Shown here piece after piece: positions 9,778 through 17,814 of a DNA stretch of 53,469 nucleotides. The stretch covers positions 1-53,469 of the forward strand of contig JAENYQ010000015.1 in assembly GCA_016841675.1 (NCBI GenBank). The letters are read 5' to 3'. Both the position numbers and the translations under genes were made by a program. Within the stretch, counting starts at the first letter, position 1. Each line of letters begins with the position of its first letter. Below the pieces are notes generated by a model that saw only the letters and a program-made list of their open reading frames with translations, searched no databases and was not told the origin of the DNA. This DNA comes from Desulfotomaculum sp. (lineage in GTDB: Bacteria > Bacillota > Desulfotomaculia > Desulfotomaculales > Desulfallaceae).

Positions 9778-9798
9778 TGGTTAATACTCCTTTCCGCA

Positions 9799-10779
9799 TC
9801 AGGGCACCAGGCCTGTCCAAAGCCACCGGGCCGCCAACCAAAAAACCGGTGCCCCCAGCGCTGCAACCATTGCGCCCAGGTATAGCATATCGATCGCCCG
9901 GTTAACATGGTCCGGTCGTATTGCTTCAATTTGCTCACCCATGAATGCGCGGTGGGAAACTGCCCCGCCGTATACGTTTCGGCCGCCCAGTTGGATGCCC
10001 AGCGTACCGGCCATCACTGATTCCGGGATGCCGCTGTTGGGGCTGGGGTGGGCGGCAGCGTCCCTGCGCCAGGCCCGCCAAGCCTGCTTCCAGTCCCGGT
10101 TGGAAAGCCAAGCGGCGAACAAAAGCAAACCGCCCGCCAGGCGGGCCGGCACATATCCGGCCAGGTCGTCCAGCCTGGCTGATGCCCAGCCCAGGTGCTT
10201 ATATTTTTCATTTTTATATCCCAGCATCGAATCCAGAGTGTTAATGGCCCGGTAGGCCATAGCCAGCGCCGGGCCGCCCAAACAGGCATAAAAAAGGGGA
10301 GCGGCCACGGCATCTACATAATTTTCCGCTACAGTTTCTACGGTAGCCCGGGCCACCTCTCCGCTATCCATGTCACCGGTATCCCGGCCCACAATCATGC
10401 CCACCTGTCGGCGGGCCCCCGCCAGGTCACCCCGGGCCAACAACTGTTTTATTTCCCGGGCTGCCATAGCTAGCCCCTTGGTAGCAATAGTTGTAGACAC
10501 CAGCCAGGCGCCTGCCAGCAGAAACAGTAAATAACTTACCTCCTGCAAAACATACAGGAGCAGGGCGGTTACCGCAAAACTGCCCACCGTGACCGTAGCG
10601 GCCAGAATTACACCGGCGATTTTTAGCCCCTCGGCCGAATTAAAGTTTTTTCTGGCCACACTTTCCAGTCGAGCTATGCTGTTACCGATTAACACCACCG
10701 GGTGCGGCAGCCGGGGCGGATCTCCAACCACAATATCAATTATGTATCCCAGTAGGGCTTGCCAATAGAATATTTCCAT
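9799..10779 (-). CDS. cbiB: Adenosylcobinamide-phosphate synthase
   Basis: Membrane enzyme that attaches aminopropanol (phosphate) to cobyric acid. It opens with a hydrophobic helix and DIVVGDPPRLPHPV, then has the conserved DTGDMDSGEVARATVETVAE and AYRAINTLDSMLGYKNEKY segments; about four or five membrane helices are visible. 326 residues is typical. The ATG start lacks a strong Shine-Dalgarno, but the frame starts 5 nt after cbiP, so coupling is likely. Confidence 0.93.
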   Translation of the reverse strand: MEIFYWQALLGYIIDIVVGDPPRLPHPVVLIGNSIARLESVARKNFNSAEGLKIAGVILAATVTVGSFAVTALLLYVLQEVSYLLFLLAGAWLVSTTIATKGLAMAAREIKQLLARGDLAGARRQVGMIVGRDTGDMDSGEVARATVETVAENYVDAVAAPLFYACLGGPALAMAYRAINTLDSMLGYKNEKYKHLGWASARLDDLAGYVPARLAGGLLLFAAWLSNRDWKQAWRAWRRDAAAHPSPNSGIPESVMAGTLGIQLGGRNVYGGAVSHRAFMGEQIEAIRPDHVNRAIDMLYLGAMVAALGAPVFWLAARWLWTGLVP

Positions 10780-10784
10780 CTGCT

Positions 10785-12320
10785 TTACAACCCAAGCAAA
10801 TGATAGACCATTTTGATGTCCAGGCTGGTGCGTACCAGCTCAGCCAACTGGTCGTAACCTTGCTGCCGCCGGGCCACAGCACTTACCACCGGCTTATGGG
10901 CCATATCGTCAATACCTTTCCTGTGCTTCAGCAGGCTAATTATATGGCGTCTGAAGTTGTCTTCATCGAATACGCCGTGTATATAGGTGCCCCACACAGT
11001 ACCTGCGGCGTTTTCGGCCCCGTCGGGCAGGTTAACTTCCATGCCGGAGCGGGTGCTGATTAGAAAGGCGTTTTTCACGCCGGGGCCCAGGTCGGTGCGT
11101 CCCATATGTATTTCGTAACCAACCAGCTCACCGGTGTAACCACCCAGGAGTTCACCTGCCCCGGATACCCGGGCGCGCACCTGGGAGGTAACCTTATCCC
11201 GGGCGAATATTGTCTTCATGTCCAGCAGACCCAGCCCGGACATGCTCTCTACGGCTGATTCGGTGCGGTCCGGATCGGAAAGTTCGGTGCCCAGCATCTG
11301 GAAACCGCCGCAGATACCAACCACCGGCACCCCCCGGCGGGCTAATCGCACAATTTCGCCCGCCAGGCCTGTCTGCTTAAGGTACTTTAAATCTTCAATG
11401 GTATTTTTGCTGCCCGGGATAATCACCATATCCGGCTCACCCAGCGAATTATCCCGGCCCACGTAGCGCATGTGTACATCGGGTTCACTCTCGAAGGGAT
11501 CAAAATCGGTAAAATTAGATATCCGGGGCGTGCGCAGCACGGCAATTTCCACCTGGTTACTTGCTCCGACGGCCTGGTAGTTCTTTCTTTCCATGGACAC
11601 CGAATCCTCGTCCATGATGTACAGATCCTGAAAATGAGGCACTACGCCCAATACCGGCACCCCGGTCCGGTGTTCCAGAAATTCGACGGCGGGTTGGAAC
11701 AGTCTGACATCGCCACGAAATTTGTTAATAACAATACCCTTGACCCGTTTACGGTCATCCGGCTTCAGCAACTCCAGGGTGCCCACCACAGAGGCCAGGG
11801 CACCTCCCCGGTCAATATCCGCTACCAGCAGCACCGGCGCACCAGCTTCCCGGGCTACCCGCATGTTCACTATATCGGTATCCTGCAGATTAACTTCCGC
11901 CGGGCTGCCGGCCCCCTCGATAACCACTATATCGAATTTTTGGCGTAATGAATTCAGGGTTTCGGTAACCACAGGCCACAATTTACCGGCCAACTCATTA
12001 TGGTAGCTTTGGGCAGTGTAATTATCCAGCGGTCGGCCCAGGAGCACCACTTGTGAAGACGACTCCCCGGTTGGTTTCAGTAGTATGGGGTTCATTTCCA
12101 CCGTTGGTAGAATACCAGCCGCTTCGGCCTGAACCACCTGGGCCCGGCCCATTTCACCGCCGTCGGCGGTAACAAAGGAGTTCAAGGCCATGTTCTGCGA
12201 CTTAAAAGGCGCTACCCGGTAACCATCCTGAGAAAAAATGCGGCACAGCGCCGCGGTCAGGATACTCTTACCGGCGTGTGAAGCCGTCCCCTGCACCATG
12301 ATTGTTTTAGCCGGCATCAT
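10785..12320 (-). CDS. cbiP: Cobyric acid synthase
   Basis: Glutamine-dependent amidation of the b, d, e and g carboxylates of adenosylcobyrinate diamide (also called CobQ). The N-terminal P-loop region is VQGTASHAGKSILTAAL, with FKSQNMALNS next to it; the C-terminal amidotransferase half has VVGICGGFQMLG with the catalytic cysteine and ends with TYIHGVFD. 511 residues is normal. GGAGGAG precedes a double ATG that overlaps the cobU stop. Confidence 0.95.
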   Translation of the reverse strand: MMPAKTIMVQGTASHAGKSILTAALCRIFSQDGYRVAPFKSQNMALNSFVTADGGEMGRAQVVQAEAAGILPTVEMNPILLKPTGESSSQVVLLGRPLDNYTAQSYHNELAGKLWPVVTETLNSLRQKFDIVVIEGAGSPAEVNLQDTDIVNMRVAREAGAPVLLVADIDRGGALASVVGTLELLKPDDRKRVKGIVINKFRGDVRLFQPAVEFLEHRTGVPVLGVVPHFQDLYIMDEDSVSMERKNYQAVGASNQVEIAVLRTPRISNFTDFDPFESEPDVHMRYVGRDNSLGEPDMVIIPGSKNTIEDLKYLKQTGLAGEIVRLARRGVPVVGICGGFQMLGTELSDPDRTESAVESMSGLGLLDMKTIFARDKVTSQVRARVSGAGELLGGYTGELVGYEIHMGRTDLGPGVKNAFLISTRSGMEVNLPDGAENAAGTVWGTYIHGVFDEDNFRRHIISLLKHRKGIDDMAHKPVVSAVARRQQGYDQLAELVRTSLDIKMVYHLLGL

Positions 12321-12901
12321 ATCTCCTCCCGCCCAATTTTTGCCGCCACGGACTTAAGCTCTACCGGTATCCCGGCTGTAACCAGGTAAACCCGGTCAGC
12401 CAGAGCAGCTACCTGCTGGTTAACCCGCCCGGCAACATCACGAAACAACCGACCCAGTCGATTGTCGGGTACCACACCACAGCCAACCTGGTTACTGACC
12501 AGGATCAAGAGCAACTCTCTGCTGCGGGCCGTTTCCATCACTCGCACAGTCTCGTTAATTATGTATTCTTCCTGCTCCACTTCCGCTGCCCCTTGGGGAG
12601 GCAGGGAGTCATCAAGCAATAAATTGGTAATCCATAAAGTTAAACAGTCTACTAATACGCAGGAGCCACAGGGCACCGCCATTAACGCTCGGGCCAGCCA
12701 GTGGGTCTCCTCCACTGTAACCCAATGAGCAGGCCGGCGTGACTGGTGTTTTTCTACCCGGTGAACCATTTCATCATCGTACACCCCGGCGGTAGCTAAA
12801 TAGATTACCCGGCCTGAAAAAGCGGCCGCCAACTGCTCGGCCACTTCACTTTTACCGCTACGCGCGCCGCCAGTAACCAGAACAATTTTTCCGGACGCCA
12901 A
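12317..12901 (-). CDS. cobU: Adenosylcobinamide kinase / adenosylcobinamide-phosphate guanylyltransferase
   Basis: Bifunctional enzyme making adenosylcobinamide-GDP. The P-loop GGARSGKS (about residues 11-18), KHQSRRPAHWVTVEE with the guanylylated-histidine region, and VLVDCLTLWITNLL are typical. 194 residues is normal. The start is TTG at 12899-12901, with GGGGGA 7 nt upstream. It overlaps cbiP by 4 nt. Confidence 0.93.
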   Translation of the reverse strand: MASGKIVLVTGGARSGKSEVAEQLAAAFSGRVIYLATAGVYDDEMVHRVEKHQSRRPAHWVTVEETHWLARALMAVPCGSCVLVDCLTLWITNLLLDDSLPPQGAAEVEQEEYIINETVRVMETARSRELLLILVSNQVGCGVVPDNRLGRLFRDVAGRVNQQVAALADRVYLVTAGIPVELKSVAAKIGREEI

Positions 12902-12943
12902 AATTCATCCCCCATTCAAGACATTAAAAACCGGCCTTGTTTT

Positions 12944-13357
12944 TTAAAGAAGCACAAATTCCTTGACCTTTCGGACCAGCTCGTCCACCAAGTGGGGCAG
13001 TGGTTCAGCCTTCAGCCCTACAATATTAACCCCCGCCCTGGCCAGGGGAAGCAGAACCTTAAGGGCGGGACTGGCAGAAACAGCTTCGGCCATGGCTGGA
13101 GTCAGTTCGCCGGACATGGCATGGGGAAACATGATGCTAACCGGCCCTACGATAATATCCACTCGCGGGGCGTTAAATATCACGGCATTTTCTCCGGTGG
13201 CCCCTTCATTAGCCCCGGAGCGCAGCATGACCGAAGTAGCCAGTGCGTTGGTCCCCAAGGCTAAAAACTCAGTGTCATCGGGCAGTTCCCGCCTGAGCCT
13301 GTCCATGATATGCTTACCGATACCGCCACCCTGGCCATCTATTACAGCAATTTTCAT
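12944..13357 (-). CDS. DUF3842 family protein
   Basis: 137 residues starting with KIAVIDGQGGGIG, a Rossmann-type glycine-rich loop, and containing VDIIVGPVSIMFPHAM and a C-terminal LKAEPLPHLVDELV, as in the DUF3842 family of Clostridia. The function is unknown. The ATG at 13355-13357 is preferred over an in-frame GTG 12 nt upstream because GAGAGG precedes it by 11 nt. It is the first gene of the cob operon, 43 nt before cobU, and could act in corrinoid metabolism or handling; this is inference from position only. Confidence 0.75.
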   Translation of the reverse strand: MKIAVIDGQGGGIGKHIMDRLRRELPDDTEFLALGTNALATSVMLRSGANEGATGENAVIFNAPRVDIIVGPVSIMFPHAMSGELTPAMAEAVSASPALKVLLPLARAGVNIVGLKAEPLPHLVDELVRKVKEFVLL

Positions 13358-13380
13358 TGTAATTAACACCTCTCCCGGAT

Positions 13381-13389
13381 ATTATATCA
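13381..13389 (-). promoter_or_regulatory. Extended -10 element before the DUF3842-cob operon
   Basis: Minus-strand TGATATAAT (13381-13389), about 24 bp upstream of the first gene. No cobalamin riboswitch B12-box is recognisable in the leader, which is too short to hold one. Confidence 0.45.
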
Positions 13390-13482
13390 TAGACAACAAG
13401 GAAATCGCGTGCAAACCCCAACGGCCCAGTACAAAAACACTCCATATTATATTGCCACCCGGGCCCATTTATTAGGCAAAAA

Positions 13483-13510
13483 AAAAGACCCCTCGTCGGG
13501 CGGGTCTGTA
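13483..13510 (-). terminator. Intrinsic terminator after the 92-residue coiled-coil gene
   Basis: Minus-strand stem AGACCCGCCC / GAGGGGTCT followed by nine T residues, 12 nt downstream of the stop. Confidence 0.85.
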
Positions 13511-13521
13511 TTATCATTAGA

Positions 13522-13782
13522 CTAATGGCAATGCTCTTCAAGTTTAGATTTCAGTTCTACCAGTTGGCTGTTCTTTATTAACAGCCGGCGTGCATATTTG
13601 TTGTTATCCCTATGCAAACGGCGGTTTTCTGTTTCTAACCGCGCCAGGATGCACGTTTTCTCCTTTTCCAGTTTCTCCACCAGGTTCATAAGCACCCTCC
13701 TGCTTAGTCGGAGCTGCTCTACCTTATCCTCTAGTTCCCTGACCCGGTATTGAAAAAACTTTAGGTCCGCATAATGCTCCAC
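13522..13782 (-). CDS. Short coiled-coil protein, unknown function
   Basis: An 86- to 92-residue protein that is almost entirely one charged coiled coil (ELEDKVEQLRLSRRVLMNLV, later NSQLVELKSKLEEHCH). I do not recognise its family. A GTG at 13780-13782 has GGTGG 7 nt upstream and is preferred; an earlier GTG at 13800 is possible. It has its own terminator and lies between the aminotransferase and the cob operon. No membrane or DNA-binding motif is evident. Confidence 0.6.
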   Translation of the reverse strand: MEHYADLKFFQYRVRELEDKVEQLRLSRRVLMNLVEKLEKEKTCILARLETENRRLHRDNNKYARRLLIKNSQLVELKSKLEEHCH

Positions 13783-13887
13783 CGCATCACCACCCTGCAC
13801 GTTGTATCTTTAATAGCATATGCTGAGTGACTTTTAAATAGACATGGCGGAGTCTAGTTCGTACAGGCAGGACTGCGCTCTCGCCTG

Positions 13888-15069
13888 TTAGCCGGCACCT
13901 ATGAGCTCACCTATACGTTCCACTGCTTCTTTTAGGATATCCTCGTCCCTGACCAGCGCAATACGCACGTAACCTTCTCCCTGCTCCCCAAATGCTGTTC
14001 CCGGAATTACCAACACTCCGCTGCGGTTTAATAATCCCAGGGCAAATTCCCGGGCCGATTTTTGATACCCAGGAGGCAGCGGGGCCCACAGGAACATTGA
14101 CGCACCCGGACTGGGTACAGGCCAGCCAAGCTTGGCCAAACCATGCACCAGCACATCACGTCTTCGCCGGTAAGTATCGGCGTTTTGCCGTACGCATTCT
14201 TGCGGGCCTTCCAGAGCTGCAATACCCGCTTCTTGGATTACGTTGAACACACCGTAATCAATGTTTGACTTAACCTGATTCAAGGCAGACAGTACCATTG
14301 GGTTGCCCACGGCAAACCCGAGGCGACAGCCCGCCATGTTATAAGTCTTGGATAATGAATAGAATTCAATGCCCACATCCCTTGCGCCAGGCGTTTCCAA
14401 AAAACTTACCGGTTTATAACCGTCAAAAGCCAGTTCACAATAAGCCACATCATGACAAACCAGGATGTTAAAGGCCTTGGCAAATTCAACCACCCGGGCA
14501 AAAAAATCCGCACTTGCCACCGCCGCCACCGGGTTATTGGGGTAGTTAATCCACATTAGTTTGGCCTGCCGGGCAATATCTTCGGGTATGGCTTGCAGGT
14601 CTGGCAGAAATTCATTTTTAGCAAGCAGAGGCATAGGATAAATTTCGCCCTCAGCCAATAGAATACTGGCATAATAGATAGGGTAACCAGGGTCGGGAAC
14701 CAGCACGATGTCACCAGGATTGACAAAAGCCATGGCAATATGCGCCAATCCATCCTGAGTTCCCATCAACACCAGCACTTCGGTAACAGGATCCAGTTCC
14801 ACCCCGAACCGCCTCTGGTACCACCGGGCTAACGCCTGGCGTAGTTCAATTTTCCCCGTCAGGGGGTAAACGTAGTTATCTGGCTTGTCCAACGCCCTGT
14901 GCATAGCCTCAATGATATGAGGAGCTGGAGGCTGGTCGGGACTACCCAAGCCCAGATTGATCACCGATACTCCCCTTTGCTCAACTTGTTCTTTTAATTC
15001 GTCCATCTCGTTAAATATTGCCGATGACAGTTTATGCAATCTTGATGCTTTTTCCAATTTAACGTTCAC
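13888..15069 (-). CDS. DapL-like class I/II aminotransferase
   Basis: 393-residue fold-type I PLP enzyme. The whole chain follows LL-diaminopimelate aminotransferase (DapL): LGLGSPDQPPAPHI, ARWYQRRFGVELDP, LVPDPGYPIYYAS, LMWINYPNNP, and YSLSKTYNMAGCRLGF with the PLP lysine. DapL converts tetrahydrodipicolinate to LL-diaminopimelate in one step. Two normally invariant spots differ: NNPTG reads NNPVA, and the KPYNMTGWRLG type reads KTYNMAGCRLG. Substrate may therefore have changed. The start is GTG overlapping the PHP gene stop (TAGGTG); a TTG four codons later has AGGTGA at better spacing. Confidence 0.8.
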   Translation of the reverse strand: MNVKLEKASRLHKLSSAIFNEMDELKEQVEQRGVSVINLGLGSPDQPPAPHIIEAMHRALDKPDNYVYPLTGKIELRQALARWYQRRFGVELDPVTEVLVLMGTQDGLAHIAMAFVNPGDIVLVPDPGYPIYYASILLAEGEIYPMPLLAKNEFLPDLQAIPEDIARQAKLMWINYPNNPVAAVASADFFARVVEFAKAFNILVCHDVAYCELAFDGYKPVSFLETPGARDVGIEFYSLSKTYNMAGCRLGFAVGNPMVLSALNQVKSNIDYGVFNVIQEAGIAALEGPQECVRQNADTYRRRRDVLVHGLAKLGWPVPSPGASMFLWAPLPPGYQKSAREFALGLLNRSGVLVIPGTAFGEQGEGYVRIALVRDEDILKEAVERIGELIGAG

Positions 15070-15924
15070 CTACACAGTTTTAATATTCTCGCCGTTCAAA
15101 CGACGGTTATTGGCTGCCTGTTCCCGTAGCTGCAATACGGCCCCATAAGGGATTACAGCTTCACCCAAAACCCCGTGACCAGCCACACCGGCCCCATGGA
15201 AATCAGAACCGCCAGTGGCAATTAATCCGTGGTTGCGGCAAAGCGCACGGTATTGCCTCTCCATCTCCCGGGTGTGTTTGGGGTGAAATACCTCCAAACC
15301 CTGCAGCCCTGCATCTATTAACGCTAGGATCAAGTCATCCTTGCAGGTAATGCCCGGGTGTGCCAGAACCGGTACCCCTCCGGCCTCAATGACAGCCTTA
15401 ATCATCTCCTCCGGCCTGTATTTCAGGCGTGGTACATAAGCAGCCTTGCCAAAGCCAATGTACCTGTCAAAAGCCTCGGCCATCCTACTGATCTGGCCGG
15501 TTTGCATCAGCGCCCGGGCAATATGCGGCCGGCCTACCGAGCCGGTGCCCGCCAGCGCCATGACATTTTCGAAGCTTATGTTTATCCCCAGCTCGCGCAG
15601 TTTGTTAACCATTTTTTCTGCGCGTGCCAATCTGGCATTCTTGAAGGCGCTCAGATAGGACTGGAAAACGGAATTGGCCGGTTCAATACAGTAACCTAGT
15701 ATGTGGACCTCCAAACCAGCGTAATCGGTGCTTAGTTCCACTCCACCCAGGACGTCTACGCCAATTGAACCAGCCGTATCTCTAGCATTATCAATGCCTT
15801 CCATGGTATCATGGTCCGTGATGGCCAAAGCACATAACCCGGCCAAGCCAGCCAACTGGACAACTTCCGCCGGAGAACTTGTACCGTCTGAGGCACTGGT
15901 ATGCACGTGCAAATCAGCAAACAT
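15070..15924 (-). CDS. PHP-domain phosphoesterase
   Basis: 284 residues. It begins DLHVHTSASDGT, with metal ligands His-6 and His-8, then ITDHDTMEG, VEHILGYC-like (EVHILGYC), VLAHPG and GGSDFHG, the full set of PHP metal motifs. The closest class is the YciV/RNase AM group, which hydrolyses 3',5'-nucleotide bisphosphates or trims RNA 5' ends; exact substrate is not deducible. It abuts the aminotransferase with no gap, so the two are probably translated together. Confidence 0.85.
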   Translation of the reverse strand: MFADLHVHTSASDGTSSPAEVVQLAGLAGLCALAITDHDTMEGIDNARDTAGSIGVDVLGGVELSTDYAGLEVHILGYCIEPANSVFQSYLSAFKNARLARAEKMVNKLRELGINISFENVMALAGTGSVGRPHIARALMQTGQISRMAEAFDRYIGFGKAAYVPRLKYRPEEMIKAVIEAGGVPVLAHPGITCKDDLILALIDAGLQGLEVFHPKHTREMERQYRALCRNHGLIATGGSDFHGAGVAGHGVLGEAVIPYGAVLQLREQAANNRRLNGENIKTV

Positions 15925-15970
15925 AATTAATCACCCGTATCAGTTTTTTTAGCAGTATTTTGCCGCGCTG

Positions 15971-16924
15971 CTAGAGCAAAACCTTTTCCAGTAGCCGCAT
16001 CCAATTTCCTCCCATTATATCAGAAACGTTATCATAACTGTAACCCCGGGCTAGTAATTCTTCGGCCAGTCGGGGAAGGCAGTTGGCGTCTTCCAACCCG
16101 GTTAAATACTCATCCATACCGTCAAAATCGGAACCCAGCGCGATACATTGGGTGCCGAAACGCGACGCAATATGGTCAACATGACCGATCAACCCTTCCA
16201 GATCCGGTTTAGTAGAATGAACAAATGCCGGCACAAATGACAGACCTACAACACCGCCTGTTTTGGCCAGGTGTTCAATTTGAGTATCGGTGAGGTTACG
16301 CTGGTGGTTGCACAGAGCGTAGCAATTGGCGTGAGTAGCGGCAAAAGGCTGTTCGGATACTTCAGCCACATCCCAAAAGCCCTTTTGGCTGAGGTGGGAA
16401 ACGTCCACCAGCATACCTAACCGGTTCATTTCCCTCACCACCGAGCGGCCGAAAAGACTCAGTCCCCCGGCCTCGTCACCCTCACCAACTCCGTCTCCCA
16501 GTTCATTACGCCCATTCCAGGTTAGCGTAATAGAACGCACCCCTAATCGGTGCAACATCCTCAACACGGCAAGGTCTCCGGTCAGAGGCTCGCCTCCTTC
16601 CACCGCCAAAAGAGCGGCAATCTTCCCTGCACCGGTAATTGCTTTGATACCACCTGCATTAAAGGCGGGCTCAATTGTTTCCTTATTTTTTTCCATCAGC
16701 AAGTAAAACGTGTCTATGTATTGAAGACATTTTTTAAGCGCCCAGTCTTTAAACCGTGGCGAGATAAAAGCAGCAAAAATTTGAACATTGACACCACCGG
16801 AAACCATGCGCGGCAGATCCAACTGCCCGTGCCGGGATAACTGACCGATGTCCCGGTTTTGTCCTGGAGCCGCGGTGAGAGTATCACAGTGGCCGTCCAC
16901 CACCAGTTTGAATGAAGTACCCAT
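15971..16924 (-). CDS. Membrane dipeptidase-family zinc enzyme (peptidase M19)
   Basis: 317 residues of the renal dipeptidase fold. The zinc-site pieces DGHCDTL (near residue 10), LLAVEGGEP (near 120), DVSHLSQKGFWDV, TMAN-type ATHANCYAL and LGSDFDGMDEY near the end are all present. No signal peptide is visible, so it is likely cytoplasmic. Bacillus carries a related gene in the same neighbourhood. GGGAGG lies 6 nt before the ATG. It is followed by the PHP and aminotransferase genes in a probable three-gene unit. The natural substrate (D/L-dipeptides) is inferred from family. Confidence 0.88.
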   Translation of the reverse strand: MGTSFKLVVDGHCDTLTAAPGQNRDIGQLSRHGQLDLPRMVSGGVNVQIFAAFISPRFKDWALKKCLQYIDTFYLLMEKNKETIEPAFNAGGIKAITGAGKIAALLAVEGGEPLTGDLAVLRMLHRLGVRSITLTWNGRNELGDGVGEGDEAGGLSLFGRSVVREMNRLGMLVDVSHLSQKGFWDVAEVSEQPFAATHANCYALCNHQRNLTDTQIEHLAKTGGVVGLSFVPAFVHSTKPDLEGLIGHVDHIASRFGTQCIALGSDFDGMDEYLTGLEDANCLPRLAEELLARGYSYDNVSDIMGGNWMRLLEKVLL

Positions 16925-16957
16925 TGTACACCTCCCATTCGAAGGTCAGGCGTTATT

Positions 16958-17132
16958 GGGGTTTGGTGTTAATCGGAGGGTTATGTAGGAGCCAAATTCA
17001 AAGAGCGAGAGAGCCCGCGGAAAAGCGCCGGTGCATGTTTGAACGCAGGGCGTGAGTTCTCCGGCGCCCGAGGGCGAACGAGCTCGTTCAAGCATAATGG
17101 CGAGTGTAACCCGTAGATTAACACCAAACCCC
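16958..17132. repeat. Structured inverted-repeat element, copy 1
   Basis: 175 bp bounded by perfect 17-bp terminal inverted repeats (GGGGTTTGGTGTTAATC and its complement). Inside are three further self-complementary pairs: GGGTTA/TAACCC next to the ends, GCGCCGG (17025-17031)/CCGGCGC (17061-17067), and the palindrome GAACGAGCTCGTTC (17076-17089). The same architecture with different but still complementary bases occurs in the copy at 51282-51513. It fills the gap between spoVS and the M19 gene. It has no coding capacity. Confidence 0.85.
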
Positions 17133-17169
17133 TCTCCCCAAATTTTATAGGATGCAAAGCCTAACTCAA

Positions 17170-17212
17170 AATTAAAAACCTGTCTATTCCGCTTTTAGAA
17201 GAACAAACAGGC
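17170..17212 (-). terminator. Terminator of spoVS
   Basis: Minus-strand imperfect stem CCTGTTTGTTC / GAATAGACAGG followed by TTTTTAATTTT, about 45 nt downstream of the spoVS stop. Confidence 0.7.
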
Positions 17213-17255
17213 TTTGTAATCATCTATCCATGCCCAGGTTAACATTACTTTAAAT

Positions 17256-17516
17256 TTATCGGGGTTCGACAATAAGCTTAATCGCTGTTCTTTCTTCCCC
17301 GTCGATAATTATGTCGGTAAACGCAGGAATGCAGATTAAATCCACTCCGCTGGGGGCCACGAACCCCCTCGCAATGGCCACTGCCTTAACTGCTTGGTTT
17401 ATTGCGCCTGCGCCAATGGCCTGCATTTCACAACAGCCTCGCTCCCTAAGAACTCCGGCGAGCGCACCTGCTACAGAATTTGGGTTGGATTTTGCTGCAA
17501 CTTTTAACACTTCCAT
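17256..17516 (-). CDS. spoVS: Stage V sporulation protein S
   Basis: 86 residues, an almost complete match to the Alba-like SpoVS pattern: MEVLKVAAKSNPNSVAGAL, ECEMQAIGAGAINQAVKA-type core, and PSGVDLICIPAFTDIIIDGEERTAIKL. In Bacillus it is required for spore coat and core maturation after stage V. AAGGAGG precedes the ATG. A good sigma-H-type promoter lies about 55 bp upstream, as expected from the Bacillus gene. The gene appears monocistronic, with its own terminator. Confidence 0.97.
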   Translation of the reverse strand: MEVLKVAAKSNPNSVAGALAGVLRERGCCEMQAIGAGAINQAVKAVAIARGFVAPSGVDLICIPAFTDIIIDGEERTAIKLIVEPR

Positions 17517-17569
17517 ATCGAACCTCCTTCTTCGCTGGAAAGACTCTTGCTACATCATTCCTTAAAAAT

Positions 17570-17598
17570 ATATTCTTCGGACTGTATAAAATTCCTTT
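17570..17598 (-). promoter_or_regulatory. Sigma-H-type promoter of spoVS
   Basis: Minus-strand AAAGGAATT (17590-17598), 11-bp spacer, then GAAGAATAT (17570-17578). Both fit the sigma-H consensus (RNAGGAWWW and RNNGAATWW) at every fixed position. spoVS in Bacillus is a sigma-H gene. Confidence 0.75.
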
Positions 17599-17654
17599 TT
17601 CAGGATTCAATTTTTTTAATATTTTTGAATTTTTAATTTGTAATACACGAATTA

Positions 17655-17800
17655 TACCCTTAACTAAGTAAGTGGTAATGCATCATGTCATTGTAGAAAG
17701 AAGCGAAGAATCTAGATCCTTCGCTAACGCTCTTAAATGACTGCTTCCCTTTGAGGTGCACAATTGTTGATGAAAAATGATTTGCCCATTAATGGGTTTA
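17655..17800. repeat. GTCATTCTGAGCG repeat family, third copy
   Basis: Contains AGTAAGTGGTAATGCATC, AAGCGAAGAATCTAGATCC, TTCGCTAACGCTCTTAAATG and GGTGCACAATTGTTGATG, in the same order as 5468-5745. It lies between ymdB and spoVS. Confidence 0.75.
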
Positions 17801-17814
17801 CTGAGTAATGTTAA

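Noticed and set aside
13358-13482. Cobalamin riboswitch upstream of the cob operon
   Set aside because: The leader from the proposed promoter is under 30 nt and no B12-box-like sequence was found.
16958-17132. Naming the structured repeat a HEARO or IscB-type guide RNA
   Set aside because: Only general likeness (folded, repeated, intergenic); terminal inverted repeats and lack of a nuclease gene argue for caution, so it is left as an unnamed family to be tested.
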